This document shows positions 1 through 13,900 of a stretch of 64,000 bases of DNA, in pieces. Every line of letters starts with the position of its first letter. The stretch's first letter is position 1. Origin of the DNA: Styela clava (Eukaryota > Chordata > Ascidiacea > Stolidobranchia > Styelidae); NCBI RefSeq assembly GCF_964204865.1, contig NC_135251.1, positions 13,330,001 to 13,394,000 on the forward strand, written 5' to 3'. The position numbers and the translations under genes are program-made. The notes beneath the pieces were generated by a model that was not told where the DNA came from, ran no database searches, and worked only from the letters and a program-made list of their open reading frames with translations.

Positions 1-409
1 TTTCTTACTCGCGCTAATACTATTGTTCTATCGACATAAGCAAAGATCGAAAAAACAACTGCGAATGAAAGGTTAGTTATATATTATACCACACAATTAG
101 GTCTTATGTTTCATATACTTTACGTGACACCTTTCCAGTTGACGCCCTAACCTTTGTCCATAGATGAGTCTCCTTTACTTTTGAGTCTCCTCACAAAATT
201 TTGGTTTGGTACCAAGGAATTGTATATAGAAAATAATTGCAAACATTCAAATTAAAACCAAAAAGGTTGATGCAAAATATATATTTGAATTTTGGACGCT
301 TCAAAATTAAAAGGCAGAATAAGAATTCTTCAAGTGGTTAGTTACCACCAGAATGGTTCGCTGTAATTTATTTTCATTCATCTCTATTCGTTTTACAGAA
401 GCGCGAAAA
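1..409. other. Upstream region of first gene
   Basis: No coding exon is supported here. A pyrimidine-rich stretch ending in AG at 397-398 looks like a 3' splice site 11 bases before the start codon at 410, so the start may lie in a second exon whose partner is outside the window, or the site may accept a trans-spliced leader. The in-frame ATG at 353 would be spliced away under that model. Confidence 0.4.
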
Positions 410-3400
410 ATGGCGCGCACCCTTTTGTATAAGACCGATGACAAGCCGTCTTACGCTTCGAGATCAAATCCATCCAATCAACAACGTTCTTCCTCCAATA
501 CTGAGAATGATGACGTCATAAGTGGAGTGGAGGTGGTGGAAGATGTACTTTTGATTAGAACTTCAACGAGTAGCGAAAGCGACAATGAATCTGGATTAAG
601 GGTATAGAGTTGTTTTGCTATACTTGGGGAAATTATTTCACATTTACTCATAATAAATCTCTGAGCCAGAACCCGTACGGAATATATTTTCTGGTTGCTG
701 AAATACCGTAATCCGTATTTGTGTACTTCGAGTGCAGTACATTTGCGCTATTTTGGGCAAATGAATACAGTAAGTATATAAATTCGCGACAGAAGCGATT
801 GATTCGCGCAAAAGGTTTATTCGCTAATAACTCCCGATTCTATTTGATCCACCCAATAGCCAAATCGATCCAGTGTGACATGTAGCGTGTAAAATTTTTC
901 AGATAACCTCGATTGGTATGGAAGTAAGTAGCATCACTGAACCGTATGCAGATGACAATATTCAACAACAAGAACTCACTTATCGACCTTCGAATACCTT
1001 GGCGAATCATGGCGGGGAAAGAAGTGCTTTATCGTCGTCACACTCGGAAAAGAATGCCGGTCCTAAAAACAGTTTAAGTGACGAAAGTAAGAAATCGGAA
1101 GGAAAAAAATCATTGAAAGACAATGTAGAGTTGGCTGTTTTTCGTGATCCAATTTCTTCAGGTATGATACAAATTATCTTTATGGCGAACTGGAGTTTCT
1201 AAGTATTATGGCATCGCATTTTTGGCCGTAATTTTATATAACTAAAATCAAAGTCTTAAAATTGTTAATTTTGTGAATTTTAGAACAAGTATTTTGATGC
1301 GATTCTGAGAAACTTTTTTTTCATATCACCCAATAATTAGAGTATAGGCCTATAGGGGATGTACAATACCACCTAAATTGAAGTAAACTTTGTCATTTAC
1401 CAAATATCCGTTTTTGTAGAATATAAACTATAGGAAAATTGTTACATAAGTGCAGGCAACTTGTTGTATGAAAAAATATTAAAAGAACGTATAAATAGCA
1501 CTCTTTGTTGTAAATTCTGAAATTCTTTGTGGAGCAATGAACGTGCAGAGGCCAGTAGTCACGCGGACTAAATAAAACTTTGCAATTGTAGTAATTCAAT
1601 GTCTTCTTATTCTCTGGATTTATATTTCTAGGCTTGAATTCAAGCGTGGGATATTTTTGATAACAAAATGTTAAATTTCAATTTTAGACGACGAAGATCA
1701 TGAATCTACTCTACCACTCGTGTGCGACGAGAGCGCTTTCGGTGACTCTGGTACTTGGTCATATTTTCAACCCGGTTCGAAGGCCAGAAGACCAAAGAAG
1801 AAATACAATCCGATTCCTACTAAAGAGACTCAACCTAAACCTATTCCAAGACGGTGTTCGTCTACTTCATCTGGAACCGACGAAGAACTCGCCCAAGTTT
1901 TCGGTCTCACATCATCAAAACGAAAATTCAAACCAGTATCAGTTGAAAACGTAGAACAACCACGGAACATACCAAAATCCGCAAATTCGGACATAAACGA
2001 TAATTACAAACCTATTACAAAAGATAATTACCTTCCAAATGAACAAAATATTGGCCCCGTGATGGCAAAAATGGGCCCGCAATTGAGCACCCGAAGAACA
2101 GATCACTATTATGCAGTTGGAAATAGTCAAGATCGCTCTCATTCAGCAAGTATGCTGCAGCAACGCGGTTCAAGACCACACAAAGCTCTTCCACAAGATT
2201 CGATGCACACTGACAACAGGAGACCTCACATTCCAATGCAAGTTCAAAATCGACCTGTCGTGCCGAATTTAAACCCTTTTAAAACCATGTTTAAACCTAC
2301 CGGTCAGTTACCGGTTCCTATAAATTTACATCGACCGTCGCCTGGACATTATAGAGGTCATACATTCTCAAATGACCAGATGTCTCATCATTTGGGTCAA
2401 AATACAGCACCATACAAAGATAATTTAAATAATAGAATCGCACCATATGGTACAAATACCTTAAATTCGTCTCCTTATGGAGAGAGGCAGTGGGTGAACT
2501 CGTATGACTCACAATACGGTACCGCCAAAAGTAAACGCCCATCTTGGGGCTCCACTGAACTCGATAAAGAATGTTTTTACACTCCTCCGTCGAGCAACGT
2601 TTCATCGTCCAAATGCGACCCCCATATTATCCCCCCACCCAAGTACCAACGACCACTTGATATTGCCACAAACCCCTCTACCAGAAAATTGGAGTCAAAC
2701 AGCCCTCGTGATTCTGGAATAGGAAGCGACGAAGCCCCAAGTTCGCGCAACACGACTTCGTCCGTGTCTCCGCCCCAAATGAAAGGACGAAACGAGCAAG
2801 AAAAATCATTGGAAAGTTTGGACGAAGTTGTCTCCCAAAAAGGAAATCGTTCAAGTTCATGTAGCAGTTCGGGTGCCGGTGCTATTTATGCAATGACGCC
2901 TCCGCCGACTCCACCAGCTTCTGAAGCTAAACTGACGCCGCATATTTTTGGTAAGTTGGATAATTTTGCTTGACATTGATAAGCATTTTCACTTTATCAA
3001 TAAGCATGAAATGCATATGCATTCGGGTATTCAAATATGGAGAGTCAGATGGAAAATGCGTTTTAAGTAACTCCAACTTTATAATAATGAATACAGAACA
3101 ATGTTTAGCAGCGCTAGTAAGATGATAATATATTTTTGTACGGAAATTTTCATACTTTTTGTTTCTCCCTCATAACAAGGCATCACCCAAGTAACCTTAT
3201 AGGCATTTGCAGTTCTTATTTAATATATACACAAGAATGCCAATACTTATTTCATGATTTAATTTGAATTTCAAGATTCAAAATTTGACATAGCATTTTA
3301 AAAATCGAAATGGATTTTGGAATACCTCACTATTTTGATAAGGTATGCATACTAGCAAATAACCCTATACCAGTACTATAGTGCATGAAATTTACTTCTC

Positions 3401-3802
3401 TATATCTATATTTCAGTTGATATTTCATCAAAATGCAACACCACACCAACACGTACATCTCGACAATCATATCCACCCAGCATACAAGTTCCTAATGCCG
3501 GTTATCGCCATCATTTAACGCCTCCCACAAAACTGGGTGAATACTTACCCACACCCCCACCTTCCGGACCCACGTCACCAACAGATAAACTCTCTATTCC
3601 ACGCCCCCGAAAATCTGGAGGATGGGGTGTTGCCAATTTGGACGGACTCGGAAAATATCAAAATAAAAGCGACTCCCATCTAGCGGAAAATGAAATTACT
3701 GAGAAACGCTCACGAGCAAAAATACCTGATCGTAATTCATCCGATACTACATATCGAATGAACAATGATGATAATACCTGGCAAGCATCGACTTTAGTTT
3801 GA
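410..3802 (+). CDS. Disordered Pro/Ser-rich protein with degron-like and PDZ-ligand-like motifs (four exons)
   Basis: I do not recognise the family. Exons 410-601, 903-1161, 1688-2950 and 3417-3802 join in frame with GT-AG borders (phases 0, 1, 1) to give about 699 aa. The start at 410 was chosen because a 3' splice-like AG at 397-398 removes the in-frame ATG at 353. There is no signal peptide, membrane segment or obvious folded domain. The chain is rich in Ser, Pro, Asn and Gln, has basic patches (KARRPKKK after 1770) and proline runs (MTPPPTPPASE near 2895). DSGIGS at 2710-2727 fits the beta-TrCP degron DSGxxS, and DSGTWS at 1744-1761 fits it loosely. The protein ends in ASTLV, a class I PDZ-ligand pattern. 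It may be a regulated cytoplasmic scaffold or adaptor; that is inference. The exon structure is well supported, the function is not. Confidence 0.75.
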
Positions 3803-3917
3803 ACTATGAACCAGGAAGTTGACCCGGGAAGGTCAATATTAGTATATGTATCTATGACTTTGGTAGTTTAAAGTACATTGCTACCTACACACTGCTACCT
3901 ACAATTTAACGGATTGT

Positions 3918-3923
3918 AATAAA
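3918..3923 (+). terminator. Candidate polyadenylation signal AATAAA of the first gene
   Basis: AATAAA lies about 116 bases after the stop codon at 3800-3802 and is the first canonical hexamer I found downstream. Confidence 0.5.
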
Positions 3924-4753
3924 AATGGTACTTGCAGGCAAGGCCTCACTTGCGTCATAAATTTTCAATCCGTAAGCGTATATTGGAAAAATAGTATGAA
4001 CTAAAAATGTCAAGTCTGAAATAATATTAACAACTAACTTATTGAATTCAAGACAAAAATTTGATAAAAACTGTTTACACAGTGCTGTATAAGCAGAAAA
4101 TATCAAATATATATGTGTAAAATGATGATTTTTCATTTTCGAATAAGAAGCGTTAGGTATGTGATAGGCTGGTAATACTCTTTTAAGAAGTATGTTGCCT
4201 CTATATTTACGTTTGTACACACTTTTTGATCCGCTGACGAATATCCTTTTGAGACCTATGCCTGTACGATATATATATTCAATGTGCATGTATTTGAATA
4301 GGGCCTATGTGAAAATTTAAAAAATCGAAACGTGTTTTTTGTTTATTTGTCATTTTTGATTGTTTTTGCAATATTTTATTTATACTTTTCATTGATATAA
4401 AACTACTTTAAAAATCATGATTTGTCTTACATTTTCCGTTTTTGTTCTAACTTTTATCTTTCATTACTTTTCCTGTCATAATCTCCCTTTTTTCATTTTT
4501 GAGTATCTGACAATAAATTTCGTGGAAAAAGTAACAAAAATCTATACGATTGAAAAAGCGCAAAAGATTGTGACTAGAATTTAAAAAGCAGTTCGGATAT
4601 CGCGAGTGGTTGCTATCAGGTTTATTCATGCACAATTTTTAAAGACGCAAAGGGCACAGTTTAGCCTGAGTTTTAAATTTTTCCATATACTTTATATCGA
4701 ATAATTAACTTTCCGGGAATGAATTAGTTTGTTTAAATATAAGATTATATGAC

Positions 4754-4950
4754 GCTCCCGAAGTATGTGAACCAAGATGGCGGACACCGGAACGTAGTAT
4801 GTGTACCAGGTTAGGGTTAGGCCATAATTTCAGGTACAAATACTACAGGGGTCACTTGGCTAGTTCTTGGAACTCCGTAATTATGGCCTAACCTGGTACA
4901 CATACTACGTTCCAGTATCCGCCATCTAGGTTCACGCACTTCAGGAGTAC
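4754..4950. mobile_element. Palindromic MITE (AAGATGGCGGACAC family)
   Basis: The two ends are long inverted repeats, roughly 4754-4828 against 4876-4950, sharing GAAGTATGTGAACC-type ends, AGATGGCGGA and GTATGTGTACCAGGTTAG. There is no coding capacity. Relatives lie at 11880-12090, 24471-24667, 33561-33668 and 41688-41818, so this is a dispersed family. The superfamily is not clear to me. Confidence 0.8.
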
Positions 4951-5178
4951 CGATTGTATAGCATTACAAAAGCATGGGACAATAGAGCAATGCTCAAATA
5001 TATTAGCACCAAATACAAACGACTGGTCAGTTTAAACGACAGATAACAATAATTGGTGCAAACAGTTCTTAACATGATTCATTAATTTATTTAAATATTA
5101 CCATTGAGTAGGAAATATACACCTCACAATGTTTGAAAAGCGATTACTCGCTTTATCATCTGTCTAGTTATTCTACGT

Positions 5179-5576
5179 CAGGTGTTCCCAAACTTTGTAA
5201 CAACGTTACCCCTAAGTCGAATTACCAAAAGCTCAATTACTTCTTTCATAAAAATTAGGATTGTACGAATGCAATTATCAATCTACCTATGAATGACCTA
5301 TGAATGAAGTATAGAATTGGGCAGAATAAGTATGGAGGCGATTTGTAAAGACTGAAGCACGATAAAGGCGTTCCAAAGATTTTATTCACATGAATACAAT
5401 ATTTAAAGGAAATACTACAACAATAGAACATATAATATAACACTGCACACCCAGATTTTCCGTAGATAAACAAAATAGACATACATAAGAAATTACTATG
5501 ACAGTCAATATCGATTACCCCTAAAAATGTCAAATTACCCTTTTGGGGGTAATTACCCCCAGTTTGGGAACCACTA
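5179..5576. mobile_element. Non-autonomous hAT element with 8-bp target duplication
   Basis: The left end CAGGTGTTCCCAAACTTTG and the right end (reverse complement TAGTGGTTCCCAAACTGGG) form about 16-bp terminal inverted repeats of hAT type. The flanks TTCTACGT (5171-5178) and TTCTATGT (5577-5584) are an 8-bp direct repeat with one mismatch, as hAT insertion produces. There is no transposase. Confidence 0.8.
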
Positions 5577-7906
5577 TTCTATGTCATCACACATGCCATG
5601 ACTATTGTGTGCCGAAGGCTATATCAAATTGAAACTGCCCACTACAACGCAGTCTGTACAATGTTGGCTAAAACATGACAGCAAGGATGAAAAATGGAAA
5701 TTTCAGAACTAAAAAATAGAAAATTGACGGGAATTTTTTTTAGTAGAGGGTAGCTTACTGTACATTGAATAAATGAAAATGGCATTTAAGTAAGATATTA
5801 TGACGAAGGCTGATTATTCAATTTCTATTTTTTATATGGTGTTAATTTCCAATATATCTGTAGCCTCCTGCAGATATTGAGCGGGTTCTTTAACTATTTT
5901 GTCTGAGTTTCCATGAATACACAATATTCGGGAAATAAAAAAGGGGTTAATATATTTTGTTGACCCAAATGCGATATGCCATCTTCATTCAATAAACTAA
6001 ATTGTTCATAAAGATGTTGATCTTTGTTAATGTTTGCAGAGCAATTAAACGGTCACTTAGAAACAAGGTATTATTTATTTGAATTTCCAAAATTCAATAT
6101 AAATACATAAACTACATAAAATTAGAGTTTTGTTGGAAAGAATGACAAATTGTACGTTATTCCTGCTTTTCAATCCAAATTAAAAGACATACCAAGAAAT
6201 ATGAAAAAAGCTATGAAGGCTGGTACTGCTGGTCGCTTTTTTGAAGGTATAGACGTATACAGTTACTTTCTTACTAACCACAATGTATGGTTGTTCCTAA
6301 CTGAAGATGATAAGATGGAATGTTTTTATGAAGTAAAATATAGTTTACGCTATATTTTAGTTTACGCCACCTTACGACGAAAGATTCAGTGGTTGGAGCG
6401 CAGTCGAGTTTCATCACGTGAGTAAAACTATGATTTGTTATTAAAAGCCTTGAAGATCTTGTAAGTTTTTAAACTGTCCTTGACAGAGGTTAGTGGTCTA
6501 TATGCAAAATGATGTAGGTTCATTTCTCTATTATTTATGAGCCAATGACCCCACTGATTCCCTGTAATTTTTCAATCTTACTCCTCAATCGCTTTTTTCT
6601 CCTTGAAAAAATAAATCGTGCAGAATCACGTTGTCATGTTGGAGTTAGCTACGGTGCCACATTTTCGTCGACTCAAAAACTGATTATTTGACATGTCTTC
6701 AGCTTTTGATTTATACAAATACCTTCACTATCCTCAATTCATTTTCAGAAATTACTCCTTTGCGTCCTCGGATATAAATATATACTTTGTTTTCCTCGTA
6801 CACAAAGGATGGAAATACCAGTCTGACACCTCAGAACAGAAAATAAAAGAAAGCAGGGCACATAATAAAATGGAATGATTTTTTAAATGACCTCTCAATG
6901 TTATAAAATAGATTCAGAGTTGCTTATCATACTTGAATAAATTTGTTTTGAAAGTCACCACATGAAATTTTAAAGAACATTCTCGGCACTTAGTTTGGGT
7001 GAAAAATTTAATTTTTTTATTTTCTGTTGTTAAAGCAAGAAATTTGACTAGGAGTTAAAAAAACATCTCCATAGCAACAAAGTGTAATATTTTCTGATTC
7101 TGATATTTAAACATAATTTCCATACTGTTGTTAAACAAAACTGCCTGATGAGTGCGTGACTTCAATTGTACACTGAAATTAATTAATATGTATGACGAAC
7201 AAACGATTTTTTCAAAATAATTCTTTTTTTTGCTGACTATTGAACATTTGCATATTTACCACAGGACTTGTATTACAGTCATTTTACTAGAATTAGTCTT
7301 GGAAAAATCTTTTTGGATTTTTTTTATACTTTTTTATTAAGCATTTAGGGTTGTTCTTTGAATAAAATTATAGAAGTTAAACTTTGCATATGATAGATAG
7401 ATAGTCAACTTTAGCTTTAGATTTTTTTGCGAATTAATCGTTGTATACAATATGATATAAAAACTGACAGACAGTTCTGAGTATGACAGTGAGTGAGCCC
7501 AAAACTCTATAAGTTTTATTAATCAGATCAATAAATTCCTAGTAAGTAGTGGTAATTAATTTCCTAGTAATCTGATGGTAAGAAATACTTACATTAATGC
7601 AAAAAAAGTTGTCGGATAGGCACATAATATAATACCAATGCACCAAAGGTTTTATATATGAAATAGTAACTTGTTTTAATCCTTAATAAAATTTGTCAAA
7701 AATTGAAGATTTAAATTCAGAAGAATTTATCAAAATGCTGCATTTTCATCGTGAAAATCTTCTTGTTATTAACTAGTTTTACGCTTATTGCGTCATAATG
7801 CAAATTGTAGAAATAATTTTTCACTAATACTTTGGCTAATATATAGAGTCTGCTTCTGAGGCTTTTAGTTAAAAGCTATTTGTCAAAAGTAGGGTAGACC
7901 GCTAAA

Positions 7907-10900
7907 ATGCGGGGTTTTTGGCATTTTCAAGTACTAGCTGTAACGTTAATATTATCAAATGATATTTGTAATATAAAAGCAACATCAGAGCCGGTAGGTC
8001 CGGCGAACACGGCGCAACCAGGAGATTTTCTCGAAGAAACTGTGCGTAACTTTCTGACTAATACAGCGGGATTAGAGGAATTTCAAGAAATAATTGATTC
8101 GTCCGAGTTCGCATACACAAGACTTGATTCTGAAAATCTTGTGCACGAAATGGTGGCATCGTTAACTGAAAAATTTCGAAACACAGCTTCTGCAGTGGAA
8201 CGTTTACGGACGGCAGCGACACAAGCGTATTCATATGGCCAATGGATTTATGATGTTACTGAGTGTTGCCAGCTTGAAATCATGAATGGCTCTTGGTCGC
8301 CGAAATATGACCAAAGATTTGGAAGAGAGGTAACTTGGCTATATTATAGGTGGATCCCCAAAGAACGGAACTCTGGTCATTTGAAACATAAGAAAAATAG
8401 GTTTTTAATTGACTCAAAAAACGACATCGCATTCGCTGATTAATTATCACTACATTTCAATAACGCGTTCGCACAAACCCGTGTAGTCCCTTGAATCCCA
8501 CCACTGCCCTTACGTCACCGCACCTCGCAGTTTGAATCCTGTAGGTGTAGGGGGTAATTATGTGCGAGATGATTGCTGAACTCCTCGTCGCCGTAGAGTG
8601 GTTCACGTAAATGCTGGTTGGTTATGGTTAAGTCATGCATATGAAACAAATACTTGGCTAACGAAGCCCACACCCGACATGGACTGGTAACCGGACGAGA
8701 GGTCGTAGTTCGCCATATGATTAAGCCGCCATATCGGCTTTCTTATCCCCAGGGTCAAATATGTAAATCCTGTCTTATCCTAACGAAACTTCTCACAGGT
8801 CGACCTGTTTCAAGCATGTGCTAGAATAAGTGGAGATAGATACGCAGAAGCACGTTTGTATGAAACTATGCGTCGATCACCGTCATCATTGATTGCATCT
8901 TCTATGGAAAGTCTCTACTCAACGTCAGGAATCAAATATCAGTATTACGGAAGTGAAGAAGGAATGTTTACACAATACCCTGCTGCAAGTACCGGGTTTG
9001 ATTGTACATCTTACGACAACAGATTCCGTCCATGGTAAGTGTACTCCCCACCGATACCAAAATTCAAACAGGGTGACTATTGTATATTGCGCATCTTATA
9101 AGATGCGTAATATACAATAGTCACCCTGTTTGAATTTTGGTACATTACTCATAGCAATAGAAAATAAATTTATGAAATTGTAACAGGTATGTCGTTGCTG
9201 CCACACCGCAACCTAAAGATGTTGTTATCGTGATCGACACATCTGGCTCAATGTTGATGGAAAATCGAATGGAAGGAGCAAAGGCAGCAGTAGCTACAGT
9301 ACTTGAGACCCTCAATCCTAATGACCGAGTTGCCGTAATTGCGTTTTCCAGCAATATAATTCTCCCCCCTGGACCACCACACTGTTACCAAGAGGAAATG
9401 GCTCTTGCAACTCCAGCCAACACCAAGTATTTACGCCAATGGGTTGGAGGACTATACGCCATGGGCGGGACACATTTCATCAGCCCTCTCAACGCAGCCT
9501 TTGATTACTTTGAGACCACGTATGAAGATACTTCAGATTATTCGGAGATATCAAGAAATCAAGTCATACTTTTTATGTCGGATGGCGAACCAAATGATAA
9601 TAAAACAGACATTTTCTGGACGATTTACAACAGAAATGCAAAATTTCATCACTCGATTGTGATTATGACGTATGCATTCGGTGCTCAAGCCCCCGGTGAA
9701 GTGTTAGAAAAAATGTCTCGACAAGACGGTACGGATTACGGTGTTCCGAGGGCCTCTGCCGCTCGAGAGGGATTACACGTTGCTATAACTGACACTGACA
9801 ATCTGAGGTATTTTTAACGACAATCTTTCCACGCTGATAAATGTTTATATTGGAAATGAATATCATTTATTTTCAGAACAAAAATGGGTTCTTACTACAA
9901 TTTCTTCAAGTCAGAATCAATCAATACACACGTACACTGGAGCGTGCCATATTACGATGCCATCGGTGGAGCTGGTCTCGTCATAACGGCATCTGCTGCT
10001 GTAGTTTATGATGGTTTGTATAATTCTCTAAACTTTAAAACGAAACTGGAATTTTGGGCTGAAAAGCGTTAGTTTGTCAAATACAACTAGCGAGTTTCAA
10101 AAATCGCAAAACAAATTTGAAAAAATACAGAATTGAGTTCTGGAGCATGATTTTATCTGTTGTCTAACATTCGAAAACGGTTAATACGCTTTTGTTTCTC
10201 GCAATAACAAGATTTTGCAAGACGATCTCTTAGTCCACCCGATGTCCAGTTATAGAACTTCGGTAAACCATTTATCTATAAATATTTATTTATTCAAATG
10301 TTTTTATTTCAAATCTACAGACTTGTATTTTCACTATCTGATTATAGTTGTTAATAATCTGTAGCAAATATCACATATATTTAACATAACATATATTATT
10401 ATACAGGAACCCTGAAAGGTGTTGTTGGTGCAGATATAAGCATGAGAGAATTATTGACAGAAATAACGTATTTTAAAGTGAACAGTGATATGGGATACTC
10501 ATTCCTTGTTGATAAAAACTTTCGAGCTATTGCTCATCCGTTCTTACCGGCACCGTCATCTGTCGACGGTGATCCTGTAATGGTGAATATTACTATGTTG
10601 GAAAGGAGGTAAGATTCATAAAAATTAGATTGTGTCAGATGTTAGGTACATGCTTTTTAGAGTGTCGGTGATTATAAATGCTGATTCGTAATATCGTATT
10701 TGCTCGTTTAATAGTCCGGGCGCTTATTTTTTAAACATACTCACTAACCGGGCCCTTATTCAAACCGGCCCTTATTCAAGCAGGGGCGCTTGTTAATTTT
10801 AAAGTAAAATTACACACAAAAATACCGGTAGATACCAATCGTTACAATAATTGATACCGTATATTGTCATTTCCAGTTCACAAGTATGATTTAAACGAGA

Positions 10901-13900
10901 ATAATGAAAATTTCGACTTTTTTTACGCATCGCAGGTACAAATCCGCAAAAAAAAAAAAAAACTTTTACACCGGGCGGGTATTCAAGCACCGGCGCTTAT
11001 TTATTTTTATGTCCTGTTCACATGGGCGGCTATTCAAACGGGCCCTTAATCAAGACCGGGCGTTAAAACGAGCATTTACGGTATGTGGGACAAGTACATA
11101 CGAGTTCAATTACCCCATGGCAAACAAGTACCGGAAATAGTTTGTGTTATTTCATGAAAGTTATTTATTCTTCTAGCCATCACATTTCTCGAAGCGGTGA
11201 TAATAGACTTTTCCCTACTCTGGAATTGTTTTCGCGAGTTGTCGCTTACAAACTGGCTTGCACGTTTCAAAGCTATCATTTTTACTCAAAAGATTCAAGA
11301 ATCTACCATTTACACATACTCATAGCTGATTTTGGTTAGGCATATATATATGATGCATATATCTTTACGGCTAAATTTTTATTACTGCAACTACGCTAAA
11401 AACGCTCTGGAAGATAAAATGACCATTGAGTAAATTGATTTATCCCCAAATTTTGGAAACACAACCAAAAACTGATAAATACCTCAAAAAATCGGAAGCG
11501 AGCTGATGTTAACCACCACTTCAAAAATCGGCAATACAGTATTGAAAAATATCTGAGCGTTTGCCAAAATTTGAACAAATATTACGTCATGTCTGACATT
11601 GCTAATTAGTTAATGCTACAGAAATAAACAAGGAAGTCGATGCTCAGGGAGTAATTCACGTATTTGTATGCCACCCCAATTGCCAGACCAGGCTGATCAT
11701 ATTGTTATTTTGACGGATAGTTATGATGCTTTTCATATTTTATCTATTTAGTCCTGCGTTGAAAGATGGTCTTTTGCCTGCGATTATGAATTTGTACAAC
11801 CACGATAGTATTCACGATATGGCGGCAACGATGGAAATTCGCACAATGTTTGTAAAAGAGGCGGTAAGCAGAATTAGTTTTCCGTAGTGTGTGTACCAGG
11901 TTGAGGTTAGGCCATAATTTTATTCCGATTTTGCTTATTTTAGTTCTATTACGAGTTCGGGACTGTCTGTATTAGACAAATGAATATACCCACTTCACAT
12001 GGGTTTCAGTCTCTTCACACAACTTAATGTAAAGTAGGCGAACAAAAGTAGTTACCGCCAAATTGGTACACATACTTCTGGAGCGCCGTTTCACTCACTG
12101 ATATGCGCTCGACAACATATTGTTTATTCACTACTGAAATCTACTCCAGATTCAATATTTTATCTGTTTGCCAGGAGCATGGCTTGGTCTCAGCCGAATC
12201 AAAGTTGGCCAGATTTTCATGTCAGTTGGTTACGGATTCTCCGTTCGCAGCATGTGTGGTAGTTGATACGGTTAGAAATACACAGAGTACCTTAGAAGAA
12301 CAAGAAGTTTCAGATTCACCATCTTTCCAATATCACAGGTAAAGAGGATCTATCCTATTCGAAGTCAGTATTTACCAGTACAATTACGGTGTTGAACGTT
12401 CAAATAGCATGTCATCGTAACTTCAATACTGTTAAAATGTGTCGGTCGTTAAATGTTCAAATGGCATTTCACTGTGACTTCAATACTGTTAAAAAGCGTC
12501 TGTCGTGAAACATTTAAATAGAGTTCACCGTAACGTTAATACTGTCAATATTCGATTTTACTGGAGGTATTAGTTTGGGTTACAACGCGAGACAACTCTA
12601 TTAAGTCCATGACCATAATGTACGAATCACATTTTTTCGTTTTAGACTTGACCTCGATCCTCCGGAGAATGAATGTCTGCATTTGAGCCGCATCGCATAT
12701 CACGGGTCTGCAGTTAAGTTGTCGCCGAAAGCATTCAAACATATGGAAAGGTAAAGTATGCTCAACTTCCTTTGCATGATCAAAATTACTTGCCAGTTTT
12801 CCAGCAATTATCACTTGTAATTTTAGTATAAAACTTGCTGCCCTCATTTGGAAATAAAATAATCAACTAGGCGTAACTTTGGCCAGTCACAGACAGAAAA
12901 ACAAGAAAGATAAACTGCTCATCAAGTAGAATCCCAGCCACCCAAATAATAGCAAATACCGGTACGACCCGGTTTACAGCAGCTATTCGAAGTTAGTGTG
13001 ACTATTTCCTCATAGCATAAACTATCGTAATATATATATTTTGTTGGGCAGATAAGCGACCTCGTCGATCTTGAACTAGTAGGAAACTAGACTGCTTGTA
13101 GCTACCGGCGAAGTAACCACCTTTTTCTAACATAACACATATATCGTTTATTATAGTTACTTAGAATTTGAAGAGACTGCAAACAACGTCACATCTTATA
13201 AAAACATGATTGAAAATGATTTCTACGACGAAGAAGGATTGCAAATAGAGCAAGCTGCAGTAAATGATGTAAGGCTAACGTCAAGGTATTTGTTTCCTAT
13301 TGTATTTTATTTAATCCATTTGTAAAAAAAATACCACCTTATTATTAATCACATATACAGAATGGATGAGATATGGAAGAATAACAATATCTTCAATGCA
13401 TCTATTCCCGCTTTGTGGCGTTATTTAGGAACTGAATCTGGTGTGTTTCGAATATGGCCAGGAGTACGCTTGGCACAGGTGAATTAATCTTATGTTATAT
13501 GTAGCGTAATTAATTTTAAACTCGATATCTTTATCATACAACGCATTAATTTACATCCAAACGTACTTTCTGTATATCTGATTTGAGAGCGCCATATGAT
13601 GTTGTTACCTTCGCAGCATCAAGCTCTCACATGAGCAAACTACGGCCCGTGGGCCAAATCCGGCCCGTTTTGTACTCAAATATGGCCACAATCAAACTAC
13701 CAAATTCTGATGTTTTAGCTAAAAAAAAAAATAGTCCACGGAATTGTTGAGGTTGCGATTTAATTTAGTTTTGACACGAGGCATATTGTTTTCCACTTTT
13801 GCTTTTGTAACGCTGTGAATATTGTTCATCGTCACACTTACAAGTTCCGCCAGTCTAGGTGGGCAAAATTGTTGGCCCTGGTTCAAAAAACCTTGCCCAC

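Larger units (their letters stand above)
3803..7906. other. Intergenic region with MITEs
   Basis: About 4.1 kb between the first gene and the first CACHD1-like gene. It holds a palindromic MITE (about 4754-4950) and a hAT-type MITE (5179-5576). The rest is AT-rich with no convincing exon. An open frame without an ATG runs over 6150-6425 but shows no family I know. Confidence 0.6.

Noticed and set aside
353-409. ATG at 353 as start of the first gene
   Set aside because: A TTTTACAG acceptor-like site at 391-398 lies between it and the ATG at 410, so the upstream part is probably intron or outron.
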